28,917 nt of DNA, taken from NCBI GenBank assembly GCA_000719695.1, contig JOHN01000082.1, positions 1-28,917 of the forward strand, written 5' to 3'. Shown one piece after another: positions 12,838-20,991 of the stretch; within the stretch, counting starts at the first letter, position 1, and each line of letters begins with the position of its first letter. Made by a program: the position numbers and the translations under genes. The stretch is from Streptomyces sp. NRRL F-6131. GTDB taxonomy: Bacteria; Actinomycetota; Actinomycetes; Streptomycetales; Streptomycetaceae. The notes beneath the pieces were generated by a model. It was not told the origin of the DNA and ran no database searches. It saw only the letters and a list, made by a program, of their open reading frames with translations.

Positions 12838-14571
12838 ATGTCCGACCCTCAGGCCCCCACGCTCGTCGAAGTCACGGCCGTCCCGCAGCCCCCGGCGCCC
12901 GCGGCCGCCGTGAAGACGCCACCGGCGCCGCTGTCCGGGGCGGTGCCGGGGGTGCCGCTCGCGGTGGCCGTCGCGAACGCGCTCGGCGGGACCGTCGCCG
13001 GGGCGCTCGCCCTCGGCGGGCCGGTCACCCTCGCCGTGGCCGGCGCCGCCGCAGGTGCAGCCGCGATCGGCGGCTTGGCCCGCCGGGCCCGTACCGCCCG
13101 CCGCTCCACCCCGCAGACCACGCTCCGCCGGACCGCCGCCGCCCAGCGCGCCGCGGCGCCGGGTGGCCTCTTCAACCCGCCCCCGCCCCGTCGCCCGCTG
13201 GCGGGCAGCAACTCCGTCCCGCTCGGCGCCCGTTCGGCCGTGGCCGGTGTCCGTCCGTCCGGCCGGGGCACGGCTCCGGTGGCCGCCGCCGGGCACCGGT
13301 CCGCCGGACCCACCTCCTCCTCCGCGTCTCGGAAAGGACCCGCCGCCATGGCCATGGGTCGAACCGCCGGAACCCCGTCCACCACCGCCCGCCGCACCCC
13401 GCCCGGTGCGTCCGGCGACGGGCCCGCCCTCGGCAAGCAGCGCGCCGCGACCGGCCGCTCCGGCAGCAGCACGGACGCCGCGCCGAGGAGGGTGGCCTCC
13501 GGGGCCGCTCACACGCTGGCCAAGGCGGCGGGCCGTCGGATCGGCGGGGCCGGGCACGCCTCCGGGGCCGCCTCGGTGAGCGCAGGCTCGGCCACGCGCC
13601 GGGACGCACGGCTCGCGAAGGTCGCGGAGCGCACGGCCCGGCGGGTCGCGAAGGGCCAGGCCAAGGCCGAGCGCGCCGCCGGGATCGACCCCGCCACCGG
13701 CGCCGGAACGGCCGTCTCCCGAGGCGGAGCCGGGACGCTCGCCGCCGGGGGCGTGTCCCCGGTGCAGGCGAAGGCCCTGCGTCGCTCGGCCATGCGGCAC
13801 CGGACGCGCATGGCCGGGGTCGCCGCTGCGACCGGGCTGGTCGGCCTCGCGTCGGCGGCCGCCTTCAACTGGCGCCACAAGGGCCGGGTGGCCGGGCACA
13901 TGCGCCGCGTCTGGACCCGGATGGCCGGTCGGGCCCGCGCGGTGCGCGACGCCCGGGACGCCGCGATCCGAGGCACCACCGGACCGGGCGCCACGGGGCC
14001 CGCCGGCGGTCCGGCCGGGCAACTGCCCGACGTGCCGGTTCCCGCCCAGCACGTGAACGTCCCCGGCCGACCGACCCCGGCCCCGGCCGCCGTCGGCGAC
14101 ACCACGTGGAGCATCTTCGGCCGCCCCAGCAGCCCGGACCGCACTCCCCCGACCGCCCCGATCACCCTCGGCAAGTCCACCGTGAAGGAGACCACTCCCG
14201 TGTCCGACGCCCAGCTCGGCGGCACCGCCGCCACCTTCAGCCTGTCCTCCGCCGCCGACGTCCTGTTGCAGGCCGCGACCACGTTCGACCCCGAGACGAT
14301 GATCGAGTTCCTCGCGCTGGCGGACGACCTGCCGGTGGCGTTCGGCACCATCCAGGACGTGTTGCGGGTGCTCGCCGAGAAGGGCGCCGAGCAGCTGCCG
14401 CTGGACCCGGTCGTGGCCGAGGAGATCGCCGAGGGCTACCGCGCCATGGGCAAGGTCGTCCAGTCCCTCGAAGAGGTCGGCCAGACCTTCCGCCGCGCCC
14501 ACGCCGAGGACCTGGAGCGCCACGAGAACCCCCGCAACGGCCTTGAGGCCGAGCGGAAGTGGAACGTCTGA
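12838..14571 (+). CDS. Large Spd-like membrane protein of the transfer region
   Basis: This is a 577-residue protein; the ATG has GGAGG-like GGAGGAGCC upstream. Hydrophobic segments lie at about 40-85 (LAVAVANALGGTVAGALAL, VTLAVAGAAAGAAAIGGLA) and 323-340 (GVAAATGLVGLASAAAF). Between them runs a long low-complexity Ala/Gly/Arg/Ser region likely to be disordered. The C-terminal 110 residues are a compact helical domain (FSLSSAADVLLQAATTFDPETMIEFLALADDLPVAF, AEEIAEGYRAMGKVVQSLEEVGQTFRRAHAEDLERH) that I recognise from proteins next to FtsK-like transfer genes. It is likely a partner of the ATPase in transfer or spreading. The gene lies directly upstream of traB. Confidence 0.7.
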   Translation: MSDPQAPTLVEVTAVPQPPAPAAAVKTPPAPLSGAVPGVPLAVAVANALGGTVAGALALGGPVTLAVAGAAAGAAAIGGLARRARTARRSTPQTTLRRTAAAQRAAAPGGLFNPPPPRRPLAGSNSVPLGARSAVAGVRPSGRGTAPVAAAGHRSAGPTSSSASRKGPAAMAMGRTAGTPSTTARRTPPGASGDGPALGKQRAATGRSGSSTDAAPRRVASGAAHTLAKAAGRRIGGAGHASGAASVSAGSATRRDARLAKVAERTARRVAKGQAKAERAAGIDPATGAGTAVSRGGAGTLAAGGVSPVQAKALRRSAMRHRTRMAGVAAATGLVGLASAAAFNWRHKGRVAGHMRRVWTRMAGRARAVRDARDAAIRGTTGPGATGPAGGPAGQLPDVPVPAQHVNVPGRPTPAPAAVGDTTWSIFGRPSSPDRTPPTAPITLGKSTVKETTPVSDAQLGGTAATFSLSSAADVLLQAATTFDPETMIEFLALADDLPVAFGTIQDVLRVLAEKGAEQLPLDPVVAEEIAEGYRAMGKVVQSLEEVGQTFRRAHAEDLERHENPRNGLEAERKWNV

Positions 14572-14611
14572 CCTGCGCGTTCTCTCCCCGCCCCAACTGA
14601 ATCCGCACCTG

Positions 14612-14640
14612 GCCGGGCCGTCCACACCCTGTGGACGGCC
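14612..14640 (+). terminator. Hairpin between the Spd-like gene and traB
   Basis: CGGGCCGTCCACA pairs perfectly with TGTGGACGGCCCG around a CCC loop. The hairpin ends 25 nt before the traB ATG and no T-run follows. It could attenuate traB relative to the upstream genes. Confidence 0.6.
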
Positions 14641-14665
14641 CGGCCCGTATCCGGCTGGAGCCGTG

Positions 14666-16798
14666 ATGACCGACAGCACAAAGTCCTCGAAGACCAAGGC
14701 GCCCGCCCCGTCGCGGGTCGACTGGCAGGCCGGGCACGGCCCGCTGACCGGCACCCTCAACGGGGTCGCCGGGGCGCTGACCACCACCGCGCTGGGCCAC
14801 GCGGCCGGCCTGCCCGCCGGATGGGCGCTCGCCGCCGGTGCGGCCGGGGCGCTCGGCACCATCGGCTCCGGCCTGCGCAAGCGACTCACCGCCGCGACGC
14901 TCGCGTTCCGGGGCGCGTGCTGGATGACCGCCGGTGGCTGGTCGTCCTGGGCACTGGCCCACGGCGGCCCGTGGCAGTGGCCGGAGATCGGGTCGCTCGC
15001 CGTCGCCGGGATCGCGGCCGGCACCCTCGCGGTCGGGTTCGCCGCGCACGAGGAGGTCGAGCAGGCCAAGCGCGCCCACCTGCTGCTGATCGGCGCCCGC
15101 CGCCAGCTCGCCGCGGAGTGGACCGACCGGATCAAGCGGGTCTGCTCGGTGGACGTGACCGTGCTCGGCATCGAGCACTGGCCGTCGGGCGCCGGGTACA
15201 CGGTGGAGATCGAGCTGCCAGAGGGCGGCACCACCCGACGGTCCATCACCGACCGCACCGAAGCGCTCGGCTCCGACCTCGACCTGCCCGACGGCTGCGG
15301 ACTCCAGACCATGTCCGGCGTCTCCCGGCGCCGCGTGCTCATCCAGGTCACCACGCAGAACCTCGCGGGGCAGGAACTGCCCTTCCCGATGGACGAGATG
15401 GCGCAGACCACCACGGTCAACAACCCCGTGCCGGTGGCGCTGCTGTCCGACGGGGCGCGGGCGGACATGGACCTGCGGCAGGCGTCCACGATCGTCACCG
15501 GCCCCACCGGCACCGGCAAGACCAACTGGCTCCACAGCCTCATCGCGCGGCTCGACCAGACGAACGACACGCTCGTGTGGGTGATCGACCTCAACGGCGG
15601 CTCGATCGGCCTGCCGTGGCTGAACGCCTGGCGCGACGCACAGATCAAGCGGCCTGGGTCGCGGTGGGCCGAGGCCACCGTCCCGGTGCCGGGCGTGGAC
15701 TGGGTGGCGTCCACCCCGGCGGAGGCCAAGCGCATGCTCGACGCCGCCGTGCGGATCGCCAAGCACCGCAAGGTCGCCTACCAGGACGCCATGCGCGACG
15801 CCAACGACGACAAGCTGCCGGTCTCGCCGCAGGTGCCGGAGATCGTCATCATCCTGGACGAGGGGGCGGAGGCCGCCGCCACCCGCGAGGCCCGCGCGAT
15901 CCTCGCTGGCATCTCGGAGGTCGTGCGCATCGCGCGCGCCATGGCGATCCGCGCGGTCGTCTCCGTCCTGCGCGTCACCCAGGACGTCATGCCCGACCCG
16001 CTCGTGCGCAAGATGGCGTCCAACCGCCTCGCGACCGGTGCCCTTGAGGACTCCGAGCTGGGCCACCTCTTCGGCTGGCGGGCCCTGCGCGCGGAGGACA
16101 GCTTCAGCGGGCCGGGGTCGGTGCTGGTCGGGACCGAGGGCAAGCAGCCCGCCAAGGGCCAGCAGTGGCGCATCACCCCGGACATGATCGAGGAGATCAG
16201 CGCGATCACCGCCCACCGCCGCCCGACCCTCGACGCGCCCTCGCTGAAGGCGGCCGGCACCGACTACACCGACCGCTGGCTGATCGAACGCTGCGGCCAC
16301 CTGTGGGCCGACGCCACCCCGCTCGAAACCGCGGCCTCCCCGGCCGCCGGTGCCGCCGGATCGGCCGGCGGGCCGGGCCGGGGGGCGGCCCCCGCCGGTG
16401 GGTGGAAGGCGACCGCGCATTGGGACCGGCCCGCCCCGGTCCCGGACGTCGACCCGGCCGACCTCGAATCGATCTGGCTGCTGCCCGACGCCGTGAAGCC
16501 GGAGCCGACGCCGCCGGGTGTCGACTGGTCCGACCCGTCGACGTGGGCCACCGGCCGCGAGGGTACCGCCCCGGAGACGCCCGACGCGAAGGACGCCGCG
16601 CTGCGGCTGCTGATCGACGCCGGGCCCGAGGGCACCGGCGCCTCCGCCATGGAACGGGCCCTGAAGGACACGTTCGGCACCCGCCGCCCGGTCCTTCAGA
16701 ACTGGCTCAAGGCATGGGTCGAGAGCGGGGACGCGGTTCGCGTCGGCGAGGGCAGCAAGACCCGCTACGTCCACCGCGACCACGCCCCCGGGGCCTGA
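14666..16798 (+). CDS. traB: TraB/FtsK-like DNA translocase
   Basis: This is a 710-residue protein; GGAG sits 5 nt before the ATG. N-terminal hydrophobic segments (about 35-65 and 80-125) anchor it. Walker A is GPTGTGKT (279-286) and Walker B is IVIILDE (393-399), with the RIARAMAIRAVVSVLRVTQD stretch after it as in FtsK/SpoIIIE ATPases. The end (about 610-705, ALRLLIDAGPEGTGASAMERAL, VLQNWLKAWVESGDAVRV) reads as a winged helix. In Streptomyces, one such hexameric pump moves double-stranded DNA between hyphae and recognises 8-bp repeats at the clt site through its winged helix. A cluster of 8-mers starts 15 nt after the stop. Confidence 0.92.
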   Translation: MTDSTKSSKTKAPAPSRVDWQAGHGPLTGTLNGVAGALTTTALGHAAGLPAGWALAAGAAGALGTIGSGLRKRLTAATLAFRGACWMTAGGWSSWALAHGGPWQWPEIGSLAVAGIAAGTLAVGFAAHEEVEQAKRAHLLLIGARRQLAAEWTDRIKRVCSVDVTVLGIEHWPSGAGYTVEIELPEGGTTRRSITDRTEALGSDLDLPDGCGLQTMSGVSRRRVLIQVTTQNLAGQELPFPMDEMAQTTTVNNPVPVALLSDGARADMDLRQASTIVTGPTGTGKTNWLHSLIARLDQTNDTLVWVIDLNGGSIGLPWLNAWRDAQIKRPGSRWAEATVPVPGVDWVASTPAEAKRMLDAAVRIAKHRKVAYQDAMRDANDDKLPVSPQVPEIVIILDEGAEAAATREARAILAGISEVVRIARAMAIRAVVSVLRVTQDVMPDPLVRKMASNRLATGALEDSELGHLFGWRALRAEDSFSGPGSVLVGTEGKQPAKGQQWRITPDMIEEISAITAHRRPTLDAPSLKAAGTDYTDRWLIERCGHLWADATPLETAASPAAGAAGSAGGPGRGAAPAGGWKATAHWDRPAPVPDVDPADLESIWLLPDAVKPEPTPPGVDWSDPSTWATGREGTAPETPDAKDAALRLLIDAGPEGTGASAMERALKDTFGTRRPVLQNWLKAWVESGDAVRVGEGSKTRYVHRDHAPGA

Positions 16799-16812
16799 GT
16801 CCGACGCCCTGT

Positions 16813-16916
16813 CTGTCACCTGTCACCCACCCCGCCGAGGGGGCCTCCTCGGCCGCCGAAACCCTGTCACCCCCTCTCCGACCTGCGGATTACAGGTGAC
16901 AGGCGACAGGTGACAG
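16813..16916. repeat. CTGTCACC/GGTGACAG inverted 8-mer cluster (candidate clt)
   Basis: Three CTGTCACC copies (16813, 16820, 16864) face GGTGACAG copies (16895, 16909) and one variant GGCGACAG (16902). Neighbours overlap by one base, a 7-bp period. The two halves are separated by 23 bp. A hairpin GCCGAGG-N6-CCTCGGC (16834-16853) lies in the left half. Further weak copies (GATGACAC, GATGACAG) continue to about 16945. No gene is seen from 16799 to 17022. The position behind the translocase gene fits a recognition site for transfer. Confidence 0.7.
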
Positions 16917-17022
16917 ACAGGCCGGATGACACCCCGGATGACAGGCACCACGGCCCGCCCCCGGCACCCGCGGTGGGCGGGCCGCTCCCCACCCCGACAG
17001 CACTCCGGAAGCGAGTCCCGCC

Positions 17023-17211
17023 GTGATCGTTGCGCTCAGCACCACCGTCCTGTTCGCGATCATCTCCGTCGTCCTCATCCGGGGCCGGCGCGTCTCGATG
17101 CCCACCGCGCTCGTGCTCTGGCTGTCCGGCTTCACCACCGCCAGCACCGGCGCCGCCGGTCCCGTGAACGACTTCCTCGCCTCGCTCGTCCGGCTCGTCT
17201 CCGGCCACTGA
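17023..17211 (+). CDS. Small two-helix membrane protein (Spd-like)
   Basis: This 62-residue protein has a GTG start behind GGAAGCGAG. Two hydrophobic segments (VALSTTVLFAIISVVLI at about 2-19 and ALVLWLSGFTTASTGAAG at about 29-46) are joined by RGRRVSMPT. Short hydrophobic proteins of this type occur downstream of tra in Streptomyces plasmids and are called spread (Spd) proteins. The family call rests on size, topology and context. Confidence 0.65.
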   Translation: MIVALSTTVLFAIISVVLIRGRRVSMPTALVLWLSGFTTASTGAAGPVNDFLASLVRLVSGH

Positions 17212-17248
17212 CCCCACCCGCGCACCACCCCGCCGACGGGAGACCCCG

Positions 17249-17686
17249 ATGGACCGCACCACCGCCCCGCAGCAGTTCGCCGCCCCGGTGCACCACGGCC
17301 CGGACGGCACCCCCTACTACCTCACCCCCACCCCGCCTCTCACCGCCCCGCCCGCGCTCTACCACCCCGCCGCCCCGGCGTCGGTGGCGTACGGTCCGGC
17401 TCTCGCGCCGAGCGCTGTTTACCTGCCCGCTCCGCCGCCCGTCGTCGAGCCCGCGCCGGCCCGGGACCCGTGGCCCGCGCGCCTGCTCGCCGGGGGCGTC
17501 GCCCTCGGTGCCGGCGGGCTCGGCGTCGGCTACGCGGTCCAGGCCATCGCGGCCGCCGCGGGGAGCATCGGCGGCCTCGCCGCGCTCGGCGTCGGCGCCT
17601 ACGCCCTCGCCAAGACCGGCGGCGGTCGAGGCGGCGGGCAGGGCGCCGTGAACGTCAACGTGACCGTCTCCAACCGCAACCGCTGA
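17249..17686 (+). CDS. SpdD-like membrane protein
   Basis: This is a 145-residue protein with an ATG behind GGGAGACC. The first 75 residues are Pro/Ala/Tyr-rich and probably extended (TPTPPLTAPPALYHPAAPA). Two hydrophobic helices follow (LLAGGVALGAGGLGVGYAVQAI and IGGLAALGVGAYALA), then a Gly-rich linker and a polar end NVNVTVSNRNR. This resembles the spread proteins of Streptomyces plasmids. It sits 37 nt after the previous small membrane gene and 14 nt before the next gene, in one transcription unit. Confidence 0.7.
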   Translation: MDRTTAPQQFAAPVHHGPDGTPYYLTPTPPLTAPPALYHPAAPASVAYGPALAPSAVYLPAPPPVVEPAPARDPWPARLLAGGVALGAGGLGVGYAVQAIAAAAGSIGGLAALGVGAYALAKTGGGRGGGQGAVNVNVTVSNRNR

Positions 17687-17700
17687 CCAGGAGAAACGCC

Positions 17701-17976
17701 ATGGCCCGCCTGCGACTTCGCTTCAGCCCCTGGCCCGCCCCGGTGATCGAGCTGACCGACACCCCGCACCCGAAGTGCCGCACCTGCGACGGCCAGGGCG
17801 GCTGGCCCGAGGACTACGGCGACTACCACACCGGCGAATACGCCGGGACCGAATGGTGGGACTGCACCTGCTGGAACCCGAACCGGGTCCGGCGCCTGCT
17901 CCCGGTCCCCGGCTGGATCGCCCACCTGCTCTTCGGCTGGACCCCGCCGGTCTACTCCACGGAGCCGCCGTTCTAG
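17701..17976 (+). CDS. Small Cys/Trp-rich protein
   Basis: This is a 91-residue protein; GGAG lies 8 nt before the ATG. It has CRTCDGQGGW (residues about 26-35) and WWDCTCW (about 52-58), giving a C-x2-C and C-x-C set that could bind zinc in a DnaJ-like finger. The tail GWIAHLLFGWTPPVY is aromatic. The type is common in Streptomyces mobile elements, with no known role. Confidence 0.75.
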   Translation: MARLRLRFSPWPAPVIELTDTPHPKCRTCDGQGGWPEDYGDYHTGEYAGTEWWDCTCWNPNRVRRLLPVPGWIAHLLFGWTPPVYSTEPPF

Positions 17977-18084
17977 CTCCGGCCTGCCCGACCGGCCGTG
18001 CCGCCCGCGCTCCGCCGCAGCCAGCGGCCCGGGGCGCGGGCGGTGCGGGGGACCGGACAGACCCGCTCCCGTCGCAGCACGAAG

Positions 18085-18132
18085 CCCCGCACCAGCCGCC
18101 GAAATCTTGGCAGAGAGACGGCCGGTGCGGGG
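18085..18132 (+). promoter_or_regulatory. Large hairpin before the 18162 gene
   Basis: CCCCGCACC (18085-18093) can pair with GGTGCGGGG (18124-18132) around a 30-nt loop that has its own GCCGCC/GGC pairings. It ends just before the ribosome site of the next gene. The 185-bp gap 17977-18161 contains no gene and may house a new promoter or processing site. Confidence 0.35.
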
Positions 18133-18161
18133 CCCGTGCGTCCCAAGAGGACGGAACCAGC

Positions 18162-18758
18162 ATGCCCGAGTTCGACCGCTCCACGCTCGCGATCGTGGAC
18201 GACATCCGCGACCGGGAGCAGGCCAGCGACGGCCACTCCCGCTACGGCGCCTACCTCGCCCAGCACGCCGCCGACTTCCACGAGGACGGCGCACCGCTCC
18301 GCCCGGTGGAGTTCGCGATGGCCGCGTGGCGCACGGCCACCGCCCCGGTCATGGCCCCCGGCTACGTGCACGTGCGCCCCGACGTCTACCCCCTCGACGT
18401 CTACCGCGACCACCACGGCAACCCCGGGTTCTACGCCAAGGTTGGCCTGCGGCACGGCGACCTCGCCCGCCGCCCCGACAACCGCCTGCGCGCCCGGGAC
18501 TGGGAGCGCAACCCGTGGGGACGGTCCGACGACCCGTTCCCGGTGCTGCTCAGCCCCGAGCGCACCGACCGCCCGGCCGTCCTGGTCGCCGCCACCCTGC
18601 TCGTCCCCATCCCCGACGACATCCTGCTGCGACCCACCGCCGCCCGGCCCGGACGCACCCTCACACACGAGGCCAAGCAGGTCGTCGCAGCCCTCGCCGC
18701 CCACGCCAACCGCGCGTTGGCCCCGCTCGTCGCCGACCTGCTCGGCGGTGCCCGGTGA
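18162..18758 (+). CDS. Conserved hypothetical protein upstream of the methyltransferase
   Basis: This 198-residue soluble protein starts at an ATG with AAGAGG further upstream. Recognisable stretches are DRSTLAIVDDIRDREQASDGHSRYGAYLAQHAADFHEDG, PGYVHVRPDVYPLDVYRDHHGNPGFYAKVGLRHGDLAR and LVAATLLVPIPDDILL. No catalytic motif is seen. It overlaps the methyltransferase start by GTGA, so the two are translated together. It could be a partner or inhibitor of the methyltransferase, but nothing in the sequence proves it. Confidence 0.75.
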   Translation: MPEFDRSTLAIVDDIRDREQASDGHSRYGAYLAQHAADFHEDGAPLRPVEFAMAAWRTATAPVMAPGYVHVRPDVYPLDVYRDHHGNPGFYAKVGLRHGDLARRPDNRLRARDWERNPWGRSDDPFPVLLSPERTDRPAVLVAATLLVPIPDDILLRPTAARPGRTLTHEAKQVVAALAAHANRALAPLVADLLGGAR

Positions 18759-19732
18759 ACGCCCCGGCCCGCGCGGTGGACCTGTTCGCCGGCGTCGGCG
18801 GCCTCGACCTGCCCGCCCGCACCCTCGGCATCCACGTGACCGGGATCGAGAAGAGCCCGGACGCGTGCGCGACCCGCCGCGCCGCCGGACTCCACACCAT
18901 CGAGGCCGACGTGCGCGACCACGGCCCCGCCGACTTCCCCGACGCGACCGTCCTGCTCGGCGGGCCGCCGTGCCAGCCGTTCTCCGCCGCCGGGAACGGC
19001 GCCGGGCGCCGGGCGCTCGGGGACATCGTGGTCCTCGCCCACCGGCTTGCCGAGCGCCGGGACGTGGCCCGCCACGGCCACACCCCCGAGGCGGACCTGA
19101 TCCGGCTCGTCCTCGAACCGCTCCGGTGGGCGCTGGACGCCCGGGACGCCGGTCGGCCGTTCGAGGCGATCGTGTTGGAGCAGGTGCCCGCCGTGCTGCC
19201 GGTCTGGCAGGCGTATGCGGGGATCCTGCGGGCCGAGGGCTACGACACGGCGACCGGCACCGTGAAGGCCGAGCAGTACGGCGTCCCGCAGACCCGCCGC
19301 CGCGCAGTGTTCATCGCCCGCCTCAACGGCCAAGCTCTCCTGCCTCTGCCCACCCACCGGCCCCACGCCAAGGGCACCCCCCGCACGGCCGGTGACCCCG
19401 GCCTGCTGCCGTGGGTCACTATGGCGGACGTCCTGCCCGGACGGGGCCCGTTCACGGTGGTCTCGAACTACGGCACCGGCGGCGACCCGGCCCGCCGTGG
19501 GCGCCGCAGCAGCACCGAACCGTCCGCCACCGTGACCGGCAAGGTGTCCCGCGTCCGCGTGCTCGCCGACAGCGACGGCGCGGAGTCCCGGTTCACCTGG
19601 GCCGAGGCCGGCGCGCTCCAGTCCTTCCCGCCGGATCACCCGTGGTCCGGGCGGGACGTCGGCCAGCAGATCGGCAACGCCGTCCCGCCCCTGCTCGGCA
19701 AGCACCTGCTGACCGCCGCCCTCGCGATCTAG
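18755..19732 (+). CDS. DNA cytosine-5 methyltransferase
   Basis: This is a complete 325-residue enzyme with a GTG start overlapping the previous stop. The ordered C5 motifs are: I DLFAGVGGL (9-17), IV GGPPCQPFS with catalytic C73, VI EQVPAV (142-147, EQV rather than the usual ENV), VIII QTRRRAVFIA (179-188) and X GNAVPP (307-312). The target-recognition part between VIII and X is short (about 120 residues). It would methylate cytosine in a short recognition sequence that cannot be read from the protein. No restriction enzyme is seen nearby, so it is an orphan enzyme, likely to protect the element on entry into new hosts. Confidence 0.93.
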   Translation: MNAPARAVDLFAGVGGLDLPARTLGIHVTGIEKSPDACATRRAAGLHTIEADVRDHGPADFPDATVLLGGPPCQPFSAAGNGAGRRALGDIVVLAHRLAERRDVARHGHTPEADLIRLVLEPLRWALDARDAGRPFEAIVLEQVPAVLPVWQAYAGILRAEGYDTATGTVKAEQYGVPQTRRRAVFIARLNGQALLPLPTHRPHAKGTPRTAGDPGLLPWVTMADVLPGRGPFTVVSNYGTGGDPARRGRRSSTEPSATVTGKVSRVRVLADSDGAESRFTWAEAGALQSFPPDHPWSGRDVGQQIGNAVPPLLGKHLLTAALAI

Positions 19733-19740
19733 GCGACCCG

Positions 19741-20025
19741 GTGCCCGCCGTCCTTGACTGGCGCGACGCATCCCATTTCGACCGCACCGGTGCCCGGCCC
19801 TGCCGGTGGTGCGGCAAGCCAACCCCGCTGCGCGACGAGCAGCGCAAGCCCGCACACAAGGTCTGCGCCGAGCAGCGCCAGCCGCTCGCCGCCGCGGCGG
19901 ACTCGGGCACCCCGGCCCCGGCCACGGCGGCCCGTCCTGCGGCCCTCTCCCCCCGGGAGGAACCCGTGCCCGACCTGTTCACCCCGCCCGCCACCGGCCG
20001 GCGCCACCCGGGGAGGGCCGCATGA
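19741..20025 (+). CDS. Small zinc-finger hypothetical protein
   Basis: This is a 94-residue protein with a GTG start 8 nt after the methyltransferase stop and a weak ribosome site. CRWCGKPTPLRDEQRKPAHKVCAE near residues 20-43 has a CxxC pair plus a later Cys and His, a plausible zinc site. The rest is Pro/Ala-rich. Its stop overlaps the start of the primase-polymerase (ATGA), which supports translation. Confidence 0.65.
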   Translation: MPAVLDWRDASHFDRTGARPCRWCGKPTPLRDEQRKPAHKVCAEQRQPLAAAADSGTPAPATAARPAALSPREEPVPDLFTPPATGRRHPGRAA

Positions 20026-20900
20026 CCGCACCTGCCCTGCTGGCACTCGCCCTCCACCTCGCGGCCCGCGGCATCCCCGTCATGCCGCTCGGTGCCAACA
20101 AACGGCCCCTGCACAACTGCCCGGCCTGCACGGACGTCGCGTGCGGAGGCCGGCCGAACATGAAAGTCCCCGGCCCCTGCCACTGCCCGCTGCACTGCCA
20201 CGCATGGGCCGCCGCTACCACCGACCCCACCGTGCTGACCAGTCCGGCATGGGCCCGCGCGTGGCGTCGGGCCGCCGCCGTGGGCTACCACCCGGGCGGG
20301 ACCGGGGTCACGGTCGTCGACCTCGACAGCGCGGACGCCGTAGCGTGGGCCCGTGCCACGCTGCCCCCGACGCTTACCGTGCCCTCGACCCGCGGAGAGC
20401 ACTGGATCTACCGGGGCACCATGAACTCCGCCAATCACGTGCTCGAAGACGTGGACATCAAGTCCCTCATGCAGTACGCCCGTTGGCTCGGCCCCGGCGC
20501 CGGCACCATGACCGCCCTGCCCGACGCCGTCCGCGCCCTCGCGGCCAAGGAAGACACCACCCCCGCGCCGACGACGGGCCGGGTGGACTCTTCCACCCCC
20601 GACCGCGGGTGGTCCCGCAGCACAGACCATGGGTGCCGCCACACCGAGGGATACGTCCGCACCGGCCTCGCCCGCGGCGTCGACCTCATCCACGCCCACC
20701 GCACCAGCGGCGCCGGCACGCAGGCGTTCGGCGCCGCCCGCTTCCTCGCCGCCCAGCACACCCGCTGCCCCGGCCCCTGCCACCTCGACACCCTCGCGCA
20801 GGACCTCATCCACGCCGCCGTGTCCGTCGGGGTCCCCCACGCCTACGCCACCCGCGCCGTCACCCGCGGCCTCGCCGCTGGCAGCACCCACCTGCCCTGA
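20022..20900 (+). CDS. Bifunctional DNA primase/polymerase (Prim-Pol)
   Basis: This is a 292-residue protein starting at an ATG that overlaps the previous stop. N-terminal YxP-like GIPVMPLGANKRPLHNCPAC and repeated Cys/His (CTDVACGG, CHCPLHCHAW) suggest a zinc site inside the Prim-Pol domain. VTVVDLDS holds the metal-binding DxD pair, STRGEHWIYRG carries the sxH motif, and the third region is LMQYARWLGPGAGT. The C-terminal 90 residues (SGAGTQAFGAARFLAAQH, LAQDLIHAAVSVGVP, TRAVTRGLAAG) form a helical accessory domain. Such enzymes prime and extend DNA in plasmid and AICE replication. The partner is the DUF3631 ATPase 91 nt downstream. Confidence 0.85.
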   Translation: MTAPALLALALHLAARGIPVMPLGANKRPLHNCPACTDVACGGRPNMKVPGPCHCPLHCHAWAAATTDPTVLTSPAWARAWRRAAAVGYHPGGTGVTVVDLDSADAVAWARATLPPTLTVPSTRGEHWIYRGTMNSANHVLEDVDIKSLMQYARWLGPGAGTMTALPDAVRALAAKEDTTPAPTTGRVDSSTPDRGWSRSTDHGCRHTEGYVRTGLARGVDLIHAHRTSGAGTQAFGAARFLAAQHTRCPGPCHLDTLAQDLIHAAVSVGVPHAYATRAVTRGLAAGSTHLP

Positions 20901-20920
20901 CACCCGCCCGAGAGCACGCC

Positions 20921-20961
20921 GGAGCGGCCACCCATCCCGCAAAAGATCCGGTGGCCGCTCC
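20921..20961 (+). promoter_or_regulatory. Hairpin between prim-pol and the DUF3631 gene
   Basis: GGAGCGGCCACC (20921-20932) pairs perfectly with GGTGGCCGCTCC (20950-20961) over a 17-nt loop. It lies 30 nt before the next ATG and may tune expression between the two replication genes. Confidence 0.55.
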
Positions 20962-20991
20962 ACTCCAGCTCAAAGAACCAGAGAGGCCAGC

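Noticed and set aside
12814..15771. A 985-codon open frame on the minus strand
   Set aside because: It is antisense to the Spd-like gene and traB, which have motifs, ribosome sites and operon overlaps. Long antisense frames are expected at this GC content. Its translation is low-complexity Gly/Arg/Ala/Val.
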